The notes: generated from the sequence alone by a model not told the origin. Positions 1 through 9,301 are shown, counted from the stretch's first letter. The stretch: DNA of 64,000 nucleotides from an uncultured Eubacterium sp. (GCA_902495595.1 CABUXV010000007.1:19141-83140), one strand, 5' to 3'. A program made the numbers and translations.

Positions 1-378
1 AGTCCACTCTTCATTTTCACCCTGAGCAGCATGAAGCAGATTTTCCGCTGTATCTCCAAGCTCGCCCAAAGCCTTAAACCAGAGTTTCGCATGTTCTCTT
101 TCGTTTTCGGCGGTTTTCAAAAACAAAGCTGCTATCTGTTCATATCCAGCATCCTGAGCTACTGAAGCAAAATAAGTATATTTATTTCTTGCCTGAGATT
201 CTCCTGCAAAAGCTTCCCACAAATTTTTCTCGGTCTTTGTTCCTGCATAAGGATTTGATGTGCTCTCCTCTTTGATTTCCACAAATTTTGAAGCCGGCTG
301 ATGGCATACAGGACATTCTTCCGGCGGCTGTTCACCTTCATGTATGTAACCACATACAGTACATTTAAATTTTTTCAT
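1..378 (-). CDS. Rubrerythrin with N-terminal rubredoxin domain (partial)
   Basis: The first 126 codons are present and the 3' end lies outside the window. Residues 1-35 form a rubredoxin-like Fe(Cys)4 domain with two CxxC pairs (CTVCGY and CPVCH). From about residue 50 a ferritin-like diiron helix begins, with the family motifs EAFAGESQARNKY and ENEREHAKLW supplying Glu/His ligands. This domain order is that of reverse rubrerythrins, cytoplasmic peroxidases that reduce hydrogen peroxide in anaerobes. The start is preceded by AGGAGATGTTGA. The identification is strong; only the C-terminal part cannot be checked. Confidence 0.93.
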   Translation of the reverse strand, partial: MKKFKCTVCGYIHEGEQPPEECPVCHQPASKFVEIKEESTSNPYAGTKTEKNLWEAFAGESQARNKYTYFASVAQDAGYEQIAALFLKTAENEREHAKLWFKALGELGDTAENLLHAAQGENEEWT

Positions 379-549
379 ATTCAACATCTCCTTTTTTCAT
401 ACATTATGAGCATTTAATCCACAAACAAATTTACAGTATTATGTCTGAATTAATAAAAAATGCTCTAATGCCAATACAACTTATTGATATATTATAATAC
501 AAAATCATCGCCAAAAGGGTAAAAACTTTAACTTCCCCGCAATTCCTTT

Positions 550-876
550 TTAAAATATAAACTGAATCAAAATCATATAGCAAACCGTTCCCGCTGCTAT
601 GCTCAAAAGCATCTGACGTTTCCACAAATGAAAAAGCACGGTAACTGCTATTGAAATCATTTCGGGGATTCCGTGACTTTCAGAAAGAAATTTTACATCT
701 TTAAGACAATACACCACCAGCATTCCGAAAATTGCAGCGGGCAGCGCCTTTCCAAGATATTGAATATATTCAGGCGTAGGACGCTCCTCCGAAAAAATCA
801 TAAACGGCAAAAACCTTGTAAGCATTGTTCCTGCAACACATATGCCTATAATTATTATCTGCTGCGACAAAGTCAT
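550..876 (-). CDS. azlD: AzlD family branched-chain amino acid export subunit
   Basis: A 108-residue, very hydrophobic protein with about four membrane segments. Its start matches the AzlD family pattern (an early TRFLPFMIF stretch and then [14 protein letters not shown]). AzlD works with AzlC as a small-molecule exporter, in known cases for branched-chain amino acids or their analogues. The ATG overlaps the azlC stop by four bases (ATGA) and the ribosome binding site GGAGGGCTCAT lies inside the azlC end, so the two are translationally coupled. Substrate cannot be read from the sequence. Confidence 0.88.
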   Translation of the reverse strand: MTLSQQIIIIGICVAGTMLTRFLPFMIFSEERPTPEYIQYLGKALPAAIFGMLVVYCLKDVKFLSESHGIPEMISIAVTVLFHLWKRQMLLSIAAGTVCYMILIQFIF

Positions 877-1607
877 ATGAGCCCTCCTGCCTTTTCAACA
901 GGCTTTCTGAATACAGTGAGCAAACACAGCATACATATCATAGCCGGTACGAGAAAAGAGTCGCTTCCGAAAATCATCAGACATACTGCTGAGGTGGCAA
1001 CTCCTATAATCGCCGTATAATGCTTCTTCTCCTTAAGCCACTGCTCCATAAAAATCACCACAAACATTGCAGTCATTACAAACTCAAGACCTTCTGTATT
1101 AAAAGTGAGAAGAGACCCTGCCAGTCCGCCTATAGTTGCGCCTGACACCCAGTAAACCTGATTGAGAGCCGTCACAAAGAACATGAACCACCCTCTGTCT
1201 ATTCCCTCGGGAATTTTAACAGCATAGTTTATAGAAAAAGTTTCGTCACACATGCCGAATATCAAATAAAAACGTTTCCAGCCAAGCCCTTTAAATTTAT
1301 CAAGCATTGCTATTGCGTAAAACAGATGGCGCGCCTGTATCATAAGAGTAACAAGGAAAGTCTGCAAAGGCGCAAAAGAGCCTAAAAGCATAGTAACCGC
1401 AACAAATTCCAAAGAGCCTCCGAATATTACAAAACTCATTATCATTGGATACACAAAACTAAATCCCGATATATTCATGTATATCCCGTAAGCAATACCT
1501 AAAAACCAAAATCCTGCAAATATCGGTATGGTATATGGAAAAGCGGCTTTAAAAGCCGCTTTTATTTTATTGTTACCTTTTCCCTCTGTATTTTTTGATT
1601 CTTTCAT
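873..1607 (-). CDS. azlC: AzlC family branched-chain amino acid export permease
   Basis: A 244-residue membrane protein with the AzlC signature: a short basic N-terminus, then [15 protein letters not shown] and [14 protein letters not shown], followed by [14 protein letters not shown]. Length and motif order agree with full-length AzlC. It is followed by azlD with a 4-bp overlap and preceded by the ABC permease gene only 9 bases upstream, so it probably shares that transcript. Family knowledge says amino acid export; the exact substrate is not shown. A KAAFKAAF repeat near the start makes a DNA palindrome at 1539-1563. Confidence 0.9.
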   Translation of the reverse strand: MKESKNTEGKGNNKIKAAFKAAFPYTIPIFAGFWFLGIAYGIYMNISGFSFVYPMIMSFVIFGGSLEFVAVTMLLGSFAPLQTFLVTLMIQARHLFYAIAMLDKFKGLGWKRFYLIFGMCDETFSINYAVKIPEGIDRGWFMFFVTALNQVYWVSGATIGGLAGSLLTFNTEGLEFVMTAMFVVIFMEQWLKEKKHYTAIIGVATSAVCLMIFGSDSFLVPAMICMLCLLTVFRKPVEKAGGLI

Positions 1608-1616
1608 CAGTGCTAT

Positions 1617-2351
1617 TTACTCCGCTTCAAATCCATTCTTTTTATATAATACCATAAACAGCGCGCTTACGATAATAATTTCTGCTGCTGTTACGAATAA
1701 ATCCATGGCATCAACCGATGGCTTTGCCTGTGATATATTTGAAATAACATTCATCACCACTCCTGTAAAGAGAAATCCCGATATAGTTTCAAGTACATCG
1801 TTTATTGCCGAAAACATGGGAATCATCATAAAAACCACAAGAAGAGGCGTAGTCATAGTTCCCGCACTCATCTGATTCTTGGCAAATATGCCAAACAGCA
1901 TGCCCAGTATGCCGCCGGTAAGAGATGCAAGCAGTGTCATCAGAATATAAATTAACCACTGACTTCCAGTCATACCCATTCCGGAGATAAACACAAGAAT
2001 TATATTTACAAGCATAACCATAACAGTTGCCGGAATAAGGCTTCCCAAGAAGAATTCCATTCCATTTACAGAAGAAGTCATAAGGGTTCTCAGGGTATGC
2101 TTCTCCTTCTCTTCGGCAAGGCTTGCCGCAGGACAGTATATACCCGACATACAGATGTTCATAAGTACTCCTAAAGACAGCACATATGCGCTCATATCCG
2201 CTCCGCTGCCTGACATGACCTGACCGTAAACTATTTTCATCACGATAGTAAATCCTATGGAAAATACGGGCATGATGATAAAATTCTTGCTGAAAAGAGC
2301 CTTTCCTTTGACTTCCATAATCGCCATAAGCTTTCTTCCATGTATCTTCAT
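1617..2351 (-). CDS. ABC-2 type transporter permease
   Basis: This 244-residue membrane protein has about six hydrophobic segments and the ABC-2 layout: a cytoplasmic start, a long first helix, and a region with AASLAEEKEKHTLRTLMTS, which is the typical coupling helix of ABC-2 permeases. The ATG at 2351 is chosen over an upstream in-frame start because it overlaps the ATPase stop by one base (TAATG) and has AAGGAG upstream. With the preceding ATPase it would form an exporter of unknown substrate. It lies directly upstream of azlC. Confidence 0.85.
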   Translation of the reverse strand: MKIHGRKLMAIMEVKGKALFSKNFIIMPVFSIGFTIVMKIVYGQVMSGSGADMSAYVLSLGVLMNICMSGIYCPAASLAEEKEKHTLRTLMTSSVNGMEFFLGSLIPATVMVMLVNIILVFISGMGMTGSQWLIYILMTLLASLTGGILGMLFGIFAKNQMSAGTMTTPLLVVFMMIPMFSAINDVLETISGFLFTGVVMNVISNISQAKPSVDAMDLFVTAAEIIIVSALFMVLYKKNGFEAE

Positions 2352-3202
2352 TATTGCAGCTCCCTTCCTGTAACCTCCAGAAATACCGATTCCAAAGTAG
2401 GCTCGCACGAATGTATTGATTCCACCATGTCATTTTTAAGCCATTCATTTATTTTGGAAATGTTCGTGTCATCATGTTTCAGCATGAATTCCTGCCTATC
2501 ATTTAAAACTATACGATATTTCTTTTCTTTATTATATCTGAAACAGAGCTCCCTGGGCGTCCCGTATTCTACTATCATCCCTTCGTTGAGCAGTGCAACA
2601 TTATCGCAGAGTTTAGAGGCTTCTTCCATATTATGAGTAGTTAGAAATATCGCCATTCCTTCGTTCTTAAGCTCCATTAAAATCTTATGTATCTGCAGCG
2701 CGGTAGACGGGTCCAACCCGCTTGTAGGCTCGTCTAAAAACAGTATCTTGGGCTTATGCAAGACAGCCCTTGCAAGTATGAGTCTTTGAGTCTGCCCTCT
2801 GGATAATTTTGACGCCGATTTCTTCCTATGCTCATATAGCCCCATACGTTTAAGAAGCATGTCTATACGCCCATACTCAACATTTAAAATCTTAGCAAAA
2901 TACTTTAAATTATCATATACGCTCATCCTTTCATAAAGTCCGCTTATATCCGTAACTATGCCTATTTTTTCATATATATCTTCATTTATCTGTCTGCAGT
3001 CAGTACCGAGTACATATGCCTCTCCCGATGTCGGTTTAAGCTGACCTGTAAGAATTTTGATGGTTGTTGTCTTTCCTGCTCCGCTAGGTCCCAAAAATCC
3101 TAAAATCTCACCTTTGCAAAGTTTTGCGTCTATATCTTTAAGAACTAAATCATCACCGAACTTTTTCGATATATGTTCAAGTCTTATGAACTCTTCTTTC
3201 AT
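2351..3202 (-). CDS. ABC transporter ATP-binding protein
   Basis: A 283-residue ABC ATPase of the exporter (ABC-2) class. Visible motifs in order are Walker A GPSGAGKTTT, the Q-loop region, the signature LSRGQTQRL (a variant of LSGGQ), Walker B ILFLDEPTSGLD and the H-loop LTTHN. The C-terminal 70 residues are the usual accessory domain. I chose ATG 3202, preceded by GGGAGGAGTG, over an in-frame start 11 codons upstream. It drives the permease immediately downstream, with which it overlaps by one base. Confidence 0.9.
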   Translation of the reverse strand: MKEEFIRLEHISKKFGDDLVLKDIDAKLCKGEILGFLGPSGAGKTTTIKILTGQLKPTSGEAYVLGTDCRQINEDIYEKIGIVTDISGLYERMSVYDNLKYFAKILNVEYGRIDMLLKRMGLYEHRKKSASKLSRGQTQRLILARAVLHKPKILFLDEPTSGLDPSTALQIHKILMELKNEGMAIFLTTHNMEEASKLCDNVALLNEGMIVEYGTPRELCFRYNKEKKYRIVLNDRQEFMLKHDDTNISKINEWLKNDMVESIHSCEPTLESVFLEVTGRELQ

Positions 3203-3276
3203 ATTGAGCACTCCTCCCGTCCTTTTAAAACTCATTCTAATTTTTCCGCCTGCCGAGTAAAAATTCAGACATACCG

Positions 3277-3305
3277 ATTATATTATTACGATACTTCGAT
3301 GTCAA
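3277..3305 (-). promoter_or_regulatory. Consensus sigma-A promoter for the ABC-azlCD operon
   Basis: On the minus strand TTGACA (3300-3305) is separated by exactly 17 bases from TATAAT (3277-3282). Both hexamers match the sigma-A consensus perfectly. It lies about 75 bases upstream of the ATPase start, so it most likely drives the ATPase, permease, azlC and azlD as one transcript. Confidence 0.8.
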
Positions 3306-3415
3306 TTTCTATGCAAATGCTTCCGCAGGTTTTAACGATTAGATTATAAGCTGTACCCCCCCCAGTCAAGTATAACGGTGATTTTATATCGAAAAACCGA
3401 AATAGCCGAAAAATA

Positions 3416-3440
3416 AAAACCGGAGCAATACCCCGGTTTT
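3416..3440 (-). terminator. Intrinsic terminator of the symporter operon
   Basis: An 8-bp stem AAAACCGG/CCGGTTTT with a 9-base loop is followed on the minus strand by a T-rich run. It sits 18 bases past the stop of the sodium symporter gene and so ends the operon that begins with the M20 peptidase. Confidence 0.8.
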
Positions 3441-3458
3441 ACATAGCGTTCTTAACTA

Positions 3459-4967
3459 TTATATATTTTTTTCACTGTAATTTTTCAGGCTGTCACCGAA
3501 AAAAGGTTCCAGCTGTTCTTCCGATGGTTTTTTAGTAACAAGCGCTGTTATAACAAATGCTGCAAATGACAGTATCAGTCCCGGAAGAATTGGATGCTGC
3601 GCCCACGACGGCAAAAGTTCAGGAACAAGATACATAAGCGCTGTAGAAACAAACCCTACAAGCATCGAAGCTATATTGGCAGGCGTATTTGCCCTTTTCC
3701 AGTAAAATGCTCCTATAAGAGACGGCAGTATACCGGCTCCCATCATGGCAAATGCAGATGACCAGAGGAATATAAGTCCTGAGATATTCTGAGCAAAATA
3801 CGCTATAACTATTGATAAAATCGTGCATACAACAATTGTCGCTCTGGAAATCCCGAGAACCTCTTTTTCTGAAGCTTCAGGTTTGAGCAGTTTTTTATAA
3901 ATATCATAACTTGTACACTGTGATGTAATTATGAGCATCGTGCTGGATGTGGAAATTATGGCTGCAATTATACCCACTAGAACTACTGCTGCAAGCGCAT
4001 CAGGCATTACAGAAAGAACCACGGTCGGAAACGCAGTATCAGCATTGGCAATGTCAGGCTCCAAAACTCTGGCATAATTGGCTATGATAAGTCCTCCCAC
4101 ATATACTACAGCAAAAGGAATCATAACTATTGCAACTGCACCTATGGCGTGTTTTTCATTTTTAGCTAAATACATTCTCGTTATCTGATGAGGCTGGCAA
4201 AGATTTCCCGTACACCACACCAAAAACCAAGACATGCTCATTCCAAAGGTCAGATAAGCATTTGTTCCGCTAAGCAGAGCCTCTTTTTCCTGCCATGTCT
4301 GCCCTGATGGATTTACACTCTGCCCGTATCCCTTAACAAGATTTTCAAAACCGCCTCCGTTATGCAATGACGCAGTAACAGTAACAACTATGGCAATTAT
4401 CATCAAAACCATGCAGACCGTATCAGTCCATGCGACAGCTCTTGCGCCTCCTGTCCATGTGTATATCATTACAACCACGGCGCCTATTATAATACCCGCC
4501 ATATACGGAATATCTGATACCAACCCCAGCACTGCATTAAATCCCATATACATTGACGCCATGCCTACCGTATATATACACAATATCATGACAGAGTAAA
4601 AACCTCTTCCGAATTTTGACGGATAACGCTTTCCTATAAGGTCTGGCATGGTACAGGCATTGTTATAATATCCAAAGCGCCAAAACTTCTTTGCGAAAAA
4701 CACTGCCAAAAGGAACATGCAGGTGAGCGTTCCTATGAGCTGCCATCCCGCAGCCCATCCAAATTTATAATTATAGCCTATAGTTCCCAAAAATGAGCCT
4801 GCGCTGAGAAAGCTTGCTCCATATGTACCTGCCACTATCCACATAGACATGCTTCTTCCCGCTACAAAGAAGTCTTCAGTTGTATCCTTTTTCTTTTTTG
4901 CCGCCAATCCTCCAAGTACTAAAAGCAGCACCAGATAAACAACAAAAATAATAATATATATATTCAT
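3459..4967 (-). CDS. Sodium:solute symporter (SSS family)
   Basis: About 502 residues with roughly 13 membrane segments. The start (YLVLLLVLGGLAAKKKKDTT followed by EDFFVAGRS) and the later ASFLSAGSFLG and YTWTGGARAVAWTD are typical of the SSS/PutP group, which imports amino acids, carboxylates or related solutes with sodium. The ATG at 4967 is chosen because it lies one base after the stop of a 43-codon ORF, with AAGGAAACAGTG as ribosome binding site. It is the last gene of an operon with a flavin reductase, a deacetylase-fold hydrolase and an M20 peptidase, so the substrate is probably their substrate. Substrate is not predictable from sequence. Confidence 0.88.
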   Translation of the reverse strand: MNIYIIIFVVYLVLLLVLGGLAAKKKKDTTEDFFVAGRSMSMWIVAGTYGASFLSAGSFLGTIGYNYKFGWAAGWQLIGTLTCMFLLAVFFAKKFWRFGYYNNACTMPDLIGKRYPSKFGRGFYSVMILCIYTVGMASMYMGFNAVLGLVSDIPYMAGIIIGAVVVMIYTWTGGARAVAWTDTVCMVLMIIAIVVTVTASLHNGGGFENLVKGYGQSVNPSGQTWQEKEALLSGTNAYLTFGMSMSWFLVWCTGNLCQPHQITRMYLAKNEKHAIGAVAIVMIPFAVVYVGGLIIANYARVLEPDIANADTAFPTVVLSVMPDALAAVVLVGIIAAIISTSSTMLIITSQCTSYDIYKKLLKPEASEKEVLGISRATIVVCTILSIVIAYFAQNISGLIFLWSSAFAMMGAGILPSLIGAFYWKRANTPANIASMLVGFVSTALMYLVPELLPSWAQHPILPGLILSFAAFVITALVTKKPSEEQLEPFFGDSLKNYSEKNI

Positions 4968-4968
4968 T

Positions 4969-5100
4969 TCACTGTTTCCTTTCATCTTCAAGTTCAGGTC
5001 TCGGGGTCTCTTCCGTTTTTTTCGCCAATATTATAAGTACAACGGTATATAGTGCTCCGAATCCCATCAGACATCCCACAATCCACCAAACGTCTCCCAT
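4969..5100 (-). CDS. Small membrane protein coupled to the sodium symporter
   Basis: A 43-residue protein begins MGDVWWIVGCLMGF, has one transmembrane helix of about 22 residues, and ends in a charged tail (KKTEETPRPELEDERKQ). The ribosome binding site is AAAGGAGCTTTGTT. Its stop codon is one base before the symporter ATG, so translation is coupled. Short one-helix proteins of this shape accompany SSS-type symporters in other clostridia and are thought to be accessory subunits. That role is inferred from size, topology and position. Confidence 0.75.
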   Translation of the reverse strand: MGDVWWIVGCLMGFGALYTVVLIILAKKTEETPRPELEDERKQ

Positions 5101-5169
5101 AACAAAGCTCCTTTCTTTAACTAAAATTTTTTAAATAAAACAGGTATTACTCTTTTCGAACATAACATT

Positions 5170-5829
5170 TTATAATTTCTGCATTACCTTTTCCGCTACT
5201 CTTCTTCCAATAATACGACAGCTTCTAAGACCTGCCTCATCTTTTTTTACCGCATCCTTTACTCTTCCTCTTTCAGGATAATTATTCCCAACTCCTCCCA
5301 GGTAGCATGTAGGCATTTCATCCGGACCCGTTCCTACAACGGTCATGTCGTGAACCAGCATATAGTAATGAATACACTGAATAGTAAATTCCTGTCCCCC
5401 ATTTCTATTGGACCCCATGGCTATCGCAGCGCCGACCTTGTCTCTAAGCGCCCCATTCCAAATACTCGCTCCATATCTCAGCAAGGGTTCTGTTCTGTCC
5501 ATAAATGCCTTTGTCTGTGAATTTACAGAACCGAAGTAAACAGGAGATGCTATTATAAGTCCATCACAAAGCCTCAGCTTTTCGTAAATTTCATCCATAC
5601 CATCATCAAATACGGCACATGCTCTGCTTCCTCCTGTTTCTTCTGCATTGGTCGTACATCTAAAACATCCTATACATGGATTTATTTTATAGTCTCTCAG
5701 ATTTATTATTTCCGTCTCTATAATGTCTCTGCCTTTAATTCTCGCCTCCTCAAGCGCTGTTTCGAGCAGAAAGCCGGTATTTCCCCCAGCTCTGGGACTT
5801 CCGTTTATTCCTAAAATCAATTTACCCAT
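5170..5829 (-). CDS. NADPH-dependent FMN reductase / iron-sulfur flavoprotein family
   Basis: A 219-residue flavodoxin-fold protein. The FMN phosphate loop GINGSPRAGGNTGFL is at the start, followed by a cysteine motif CIGCFRC near residue 57 and ASPVYFGSVNSQTKAFMDR, the NADPH-dependent FMN reductase pattern. The cysteine motif resembles iron-sulfur flavoproteins of anaerobes, but only part of a cluster site is visible. The start at 5829 follows GGAGGAAAAC. It sits between the deacetylase-fold gene and the symporter module and may supply a redox step in the same pathway; the substrate is unknown. Confidence 0.82.
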   Translation of the reverse strand: MGKLILGINGSPRAGGNTGFLLETALEEARIKGRDIIETEIINLRDYKINPCIGCFRCTTNAEETGGSRACAVFDDGMDEIYEKLRLCDGLIIASPVYFGSVNSQTKAFMDRTEPLLRYGASIWNGALRDKVGAAIAMGSNRNGGQEFTIQCIHYYMLVHDMTVVGTGPDEMPTCYLGGVGNNYPERGRVKDAVKKDEAGLRSCRIIGRRVAEKVMQKL

Positions 5830-5845
5830 GTTTTCCTCCAATAAC

Positions 5846-6676
5846 CTATTTCAAAAGATACGAATACCTGTCAGCAAGCTCTCCCATTCTTACAAATTCT
5901 ATATCTTCATGCTTTATAATGTGCTTTATAACATTTTCAAGAACAACAGCTCTTGACGGAATACCTATCACCTGAGGATGACAGGTAAGCACATATACCG
6001 TGTCTTCTCTGCCCGGGATATTTCTCCATTCATCATACAATACATCAAATTGCCTGATAAATACCTGCTCCACAGCATCCATAGGCTGCATAGACTTCCC
6101 TGTCAGTTTCGTGCTGTACAACCAGTAAGCCGCATCATCCATTGCCCAGTGTATTGGAAACTCTATAAGTTTCTTTTTTTCCCCAAACACTTCAAGCTGA
6201 TGAATTCTGTCAGTATGCATCATATTGCTTGAGTATTTAATCCCAAGCTCAACCAATATATCGGGTGTATATTTACTGAATTCCCATGCAGGTGAACGAA
6301 AACCTTCCGGATACTTTCCCGTAATTTCTTTGATTCTTTCATTTGCCCTCTTATATTCATTTAATTCCTCATCTTTTGAAGAAAAATTTTCCGGCCATAC
6401 ATGCGTGTATCCATGATTGCCAATTTCATTTCCCTCGTCAAAAATATCTTCAACCAGATGAGGGAAAATGTCTGCAACTTCTCCCGGTACATTAAAAGTA
6501 CCTTTGATTCCGTATCTGCCCAATATCCTGATTATCCTCGGCACGCCTTCATATGCACCGTAATTTCCAAGGGAAAGCATCACAGGCTTTTTATAATATT
6601 CTTTATCTCTTGCCGTCCATATTGTCTGACAGTCAACATCAAAGGTAAGACAGACAGGAAATTTATTATTTTTCAT
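5846..6676 (-). CDS. Polysaccharide deacetylase family hydrolase
   Basis: A 276-residue NodB-fold protein with no signal peptide. The first metal motif is LTFDVDCQ near residue 10, the second is HGYTHVWP (an HxxxH variant) and the third is EGFRSPAWEF. Members with this plain cytoplasmic form and these motifs include imidase and allantoinase-like enzymes (PuuE type) that open cyclic amides rather than deacetylating cell wall. Next to an M20 amidohydrolase and a symporter, hydrolysis of a small amide or imide is more likely than a cell-wall role. That is inference; the substrate is not known. Confidence 0.8.
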   Translation of the reverse strand: MKNNKFPVCLTFDVDCQTIWTARDKEYYKKPVMLSLGNYGAYEGVPRIIRILGRYGIKGTFNVPGEVADIFPHLVEDIFDEGNEIGNHGYTHVWPENFSSKDEELNEYKRANERIKEITGKYPEGFRSPAWEFSKYTPDILVELGIKYSSNMMHTDRIHQLEVFGEKKKLIEFPIHWAMDDAAYWLYSTKLTGKSMQPMDAVEQVFIRQFDVLYDEWRNIPGREDTVYVLTCHPQVIGIPSRAVVLENVIKHIIKHEDIEFVRMGELADRYSYLLK

Positions 6677-6705
6677 TATCTAAAGCTCCTTTCTGTAATT
6701 ATTTA

Positions 6706-7845
6706 TCAAAGATTTCTGATAAGCTGCGCAACAAGCGCAGTTCTCTTTGCTATATGATCTACATTTATATATTCATCGGGAGTATGAAGATACAAACCTG
6801 ACATTCCCATACCATCTATTGTTGGTATTCCTGCACCTCCTGTAAAATTGCCGTCGCTTCCTCCCATACACTTTTCCGGTTTCAGCTTTATTCCCAGTTC
6901 AGAAGCATATGCGGAAGCTTTGTCTATGAGTTCTCTGTACTCAGGTAAAGGCGGTTTATCTATCCCTCCCTCTATTTCCAGTCTTATTCCATTCATAAAT
7001 GGTTTCAATTCCCTTATTCTGCAATCAATTTCCTTTGATATTTCCGTGGTTTCTGCCCTAACATCAAAGGATACACTGGCTGTTTTCGGTATCATACATG
7101 TACCTGAAATTCCTCCGGAAAACCATGTGGGCACCAAACTTATACCCCTTTTTTTATCATTAAGCTCGATTACTTTCTGTATCTGGTATGATATTTCTCT
7201 TATTGGATTTATTCCCTCATCGGGATTTGAACCCGAATGTGCCGATTTGCCGTGAGCTATTATCTTATATGTTCCTCTTCCGTACCGGCTTCTTTTAATG
7301 CTCCCGATTTCATCATATCCCGGTTCCAATACTATGACATTATCGTACTTTTCTGCTTCTTTAAGTATAGCTTCGCTGGAATTAAAACTACCCGATTCTT
7401 CATCTCCGTTTAAAAAAAATGCTATCTTTTTATCGTCCGGGAGCATATTAAGCTCTTTAAGAGCTCTTACTGCAAATACTCCCATGACTATTCCTCCTTT
7501 CATGTCAAGTATTCCCGGTCCGTATGCTTTTCCCTCATTTACACGAAAAGGATTCTCTTCAAGTCCGCCTATTGGAAAAACAGTATCATAATGCCCTATG
7601 CACAGAGTTCCTCGTCTTCCTGCTCCAAACTCAGCAATAATATGATTTCCATTTTCCGTCTGAGGTATTACATTTACTTTAAAACCTGTGTCCGCTAACA
7701 GTTTCTGAAAAAACATGCTGCACTTATCCGAAGCTTTTTTATCCTGATGACTAGGTGACTCAAGTTTTACGCTGCATTCGACGGTGCGCATTATTTCATT
7801 AATCTTGTCTTCCAAATAATCAAGCAATTTCTCGCTGTCAGTCAT
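6706..7845 (-). CDS. M20 family metallopeptidase (carboxypeptidase G2-like)
   Basis: A 379-residue zinc hydrolase. Metal ligands appear in order: GHYDTVFP, GILDMKGG, NGDEESGS (catalytic Glu and a Zn ligand), VLEPGY and YLHTPDEY near the C-terminus. The dimerisation insert is present (KSAHSGSNPDEG). The layout best fits the glutamate carboxypeptidase/ArgE-like branch that removes acyl or carbamoyl groups from amino acids. It is the first gene of the operon and is divergent from a LysR regulator, with AAGGAGGATAGAT before the ATG. Confidence 0.87.
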   Translation of the reverse strand: MTDSEKLLDYLEDKINEIMRTVECSVKLESPSHQDKKASDKCSMFFQKLLADTGFKVNVIPQTENGNHIIAEFGAGRRGTLCIGHYDTVFPIGGLEENPFRVNEGKAYGPGILDMKGGIVMGVFAVRALKELNMLPDDKKIAFFLNGDEESGSFNSSEAILKEAEKYDNVIVLEPGYDEIGSIKRSRYGRGTYKIIAHGKSAHSGSNPDEGINPIREISYQIQKVIELNDKKRGISLVPTWFSGGISGTCMIPKTASVSFDVRAETTEISKEIDCRIRELKPFMNGIRLEIEGGIDKPPLPEYRELIDKASAYASELGIKLKPEKCMGGSDGNFTGGAGIPTIDGMGMSGLYLHTPDEYINVDHIAKRTALVAQLIRNL

Positions 7846-7947
7846 ATCTATCCTCCTTATTTTTATTTTTCACGATAGTCCTATCACTCTTATATACTAA
7901 TTTTAATATTAATTTCAGAAAATTAAAAATTGTAAAAATTTAGTATG

Positions 7948-8015
7948 GTTATAAGATATCCCTATAACACATTCTCATGCCTTATGAGCCAGTTATTATT
8001 TTCGTATGCTATAAT
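7948..8015. promoter_or_regulatory. Divergent lysR / M20 operon control region
   Basis: Two inverted repeats lie between the divergent genes: GTTATA-N9-TATAAC (7948-7968) and CTCAT-N5-ATGAG (7974-7988). Both have the length and symmetry of LysR-type operators. A TATAAT at 8010-8015 with an upstream TG is an extended -10 box for lysR. The assignment to LysR binding is inference from position. Confidence 0.5.
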
Positions 8016-8064
8016 AGGAATAAGTGAATCACTTACTTGCGGACAATAAAATGGGAGGAGAAGT

Positions 8065-8997
8065 ATGAATTTACAGCAGCTTAAATATACTCTGGAAGTA
8101 TATAAGCAAGGTTCAATAAATAAGGCAGCTCATATACTCTTTGTTACTCAGCCGACTCTGAGCATTGCAATAAAAGAATTGGAAAAAGAAATAGGGTTCA
8201 TTATTTTCGAAAGAAACAGCAAAGGAATAACCCCTACTCCCGCCGGAATGGCATTCATCAATACCATTCGTGAAGTTTTCTTCAAATTGGAAGATATAAA
8301 AAAAGAATACATTCAAGATAACTCCGGTGACGCTTCTCTTATAATGCGGATATCATCAAGCCGGTATTCTTTCGTTACCGAAAGCATAATACAATATTAC
8401 AATTCCGAAATATCTTCAATAGATAAGTATTCTGTAATGATAGAAGAACAGGACTGCAACCAAGTCATACAGGATGTTCTCAGCAGAAAATCAGATATAG
8501 GCATAGTTCATACCAATGCTCATACAAACAAAATTCAACTTGAATATTTTGAAAAAAAAGATATAAAATATATAAAATTATTTGATTCAGTTCCCTACAT
8601 CATTTTCAGAAAAGGTCATCCTCTGGAAAAAGAAACCGATATTTCAAGGAAAAAACTGCTTAAATATCCTCAGATAAGAACTAGCTCTACCAATGTAAAT
8701 TACTACGACAGCAATGCGAATTTCAGTTTTATTGATTATTCAAACTCAGAAAAAAATTTCTTTATAAGCAGCAGATCCATGATTTATTCACTGCTTTCAA
8801 AATCCGACGCTGTATTTTTCGGCTTAACAAAATATGGTATAAACAATATATCGGGAGAATATACCGCCAGACCTTTAAGCAGTGAAACATCATATTTTTT
8901 CTACGCTTTAATGCTGAAAAGCGAAAGCCACAACAAACAAATACAAAAATTTATAGACATACTTTTAGAAAATACAAACAAGCAAAGCACAACCTAA
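8065..8997 (+). CDS. LysR family transcriptional regulator
   Basis: A 310-residue regulator. Residues 1-60 are the winged helix-turn-helix (QQLKYTLEVYKQGSINKAAH, then TQPTLSIAIKELEKEIG); the rest is the periplasmic-binding-protein-like effector domain. It is transcribed away from the M20 peptidase operon and most likely activates it in response to the imported substrate. The ATG follows GGGAGGAGAAGT. Confidence 0.88.
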   Translation: MNLQQLKYTLEVYKQGSINKAAHILFVTQPTLSIAIKELEKEIGFIIFERNSKGITPTPAGMAFINTIREVFFKLEDIKKEYIQDNSGDASLIMRISSSRYSFVTESIIQYYNSEISSIDKYSVMIEEQDCNQVIQDVLSRKSDIGIVHTNAHTNKIQLEYFEKKDIKYIKLFDSVPYIIFRKGHPLEKETDISRKKLLKYPQIRTSSTNVNYYDSNANFSFIDYSNSEKNFFISSRSMIYSLLSKSDAVFFGLTKYGINNISGEYTARPLSSETSYFFYALMLKSESHNKQIQKFIDILLENTNKQSTT

Positions 8998-9217
8998 ATA
9001 ATTTAAAAATTAACCAAATCTTATACTTATTTCATATATTTGGATAAAATCCCGCAGATATCTTTCGTTAGAAAGTCACAAATAACCAATATTGTTCCAT
9101 ACGAATATATTTTGGATAAAATGCCCTCATTATTTTATATATATTCCCATTATTATAACCAAAATTGCCTTTCAATCAGCAATTTTGGATAATCTGTTAT
9201 TTACAGAAATAAAAAAT

Positions 9218-9241
9218 AAGCGATTTTTAACCAAATCGCTT
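9218..9241 (-). terminator. Intrinsic terminator of gntR
   Basis: A perfect 9-bp stem AAGCGATTT/AAATCGCTT with a 6-base loop is followed on the minus strand by TATTTTTTATTT. It ends the gntR transcript about 60 bases past its stop. The rest of the 304-base gap 8998-9301 is AT-rich and holds no gene or motif I can support. Confidence 0.7.
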
Positions 9242-9301
9242 ATATATACCATACTTTTAGATGATTTTACATTAGCTCATATGATTATGGTCTTAAAATC
9301 A

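Noticed and set aside
1539..1563. A 12-bp palindrome with T-run that looks like a terminator
   Set aside because: It lies in the first 25 codons of azlC and is explained by the repeated coding sequence KAAFKAAF. It might still slow RNA polymerase, but coding explains it.
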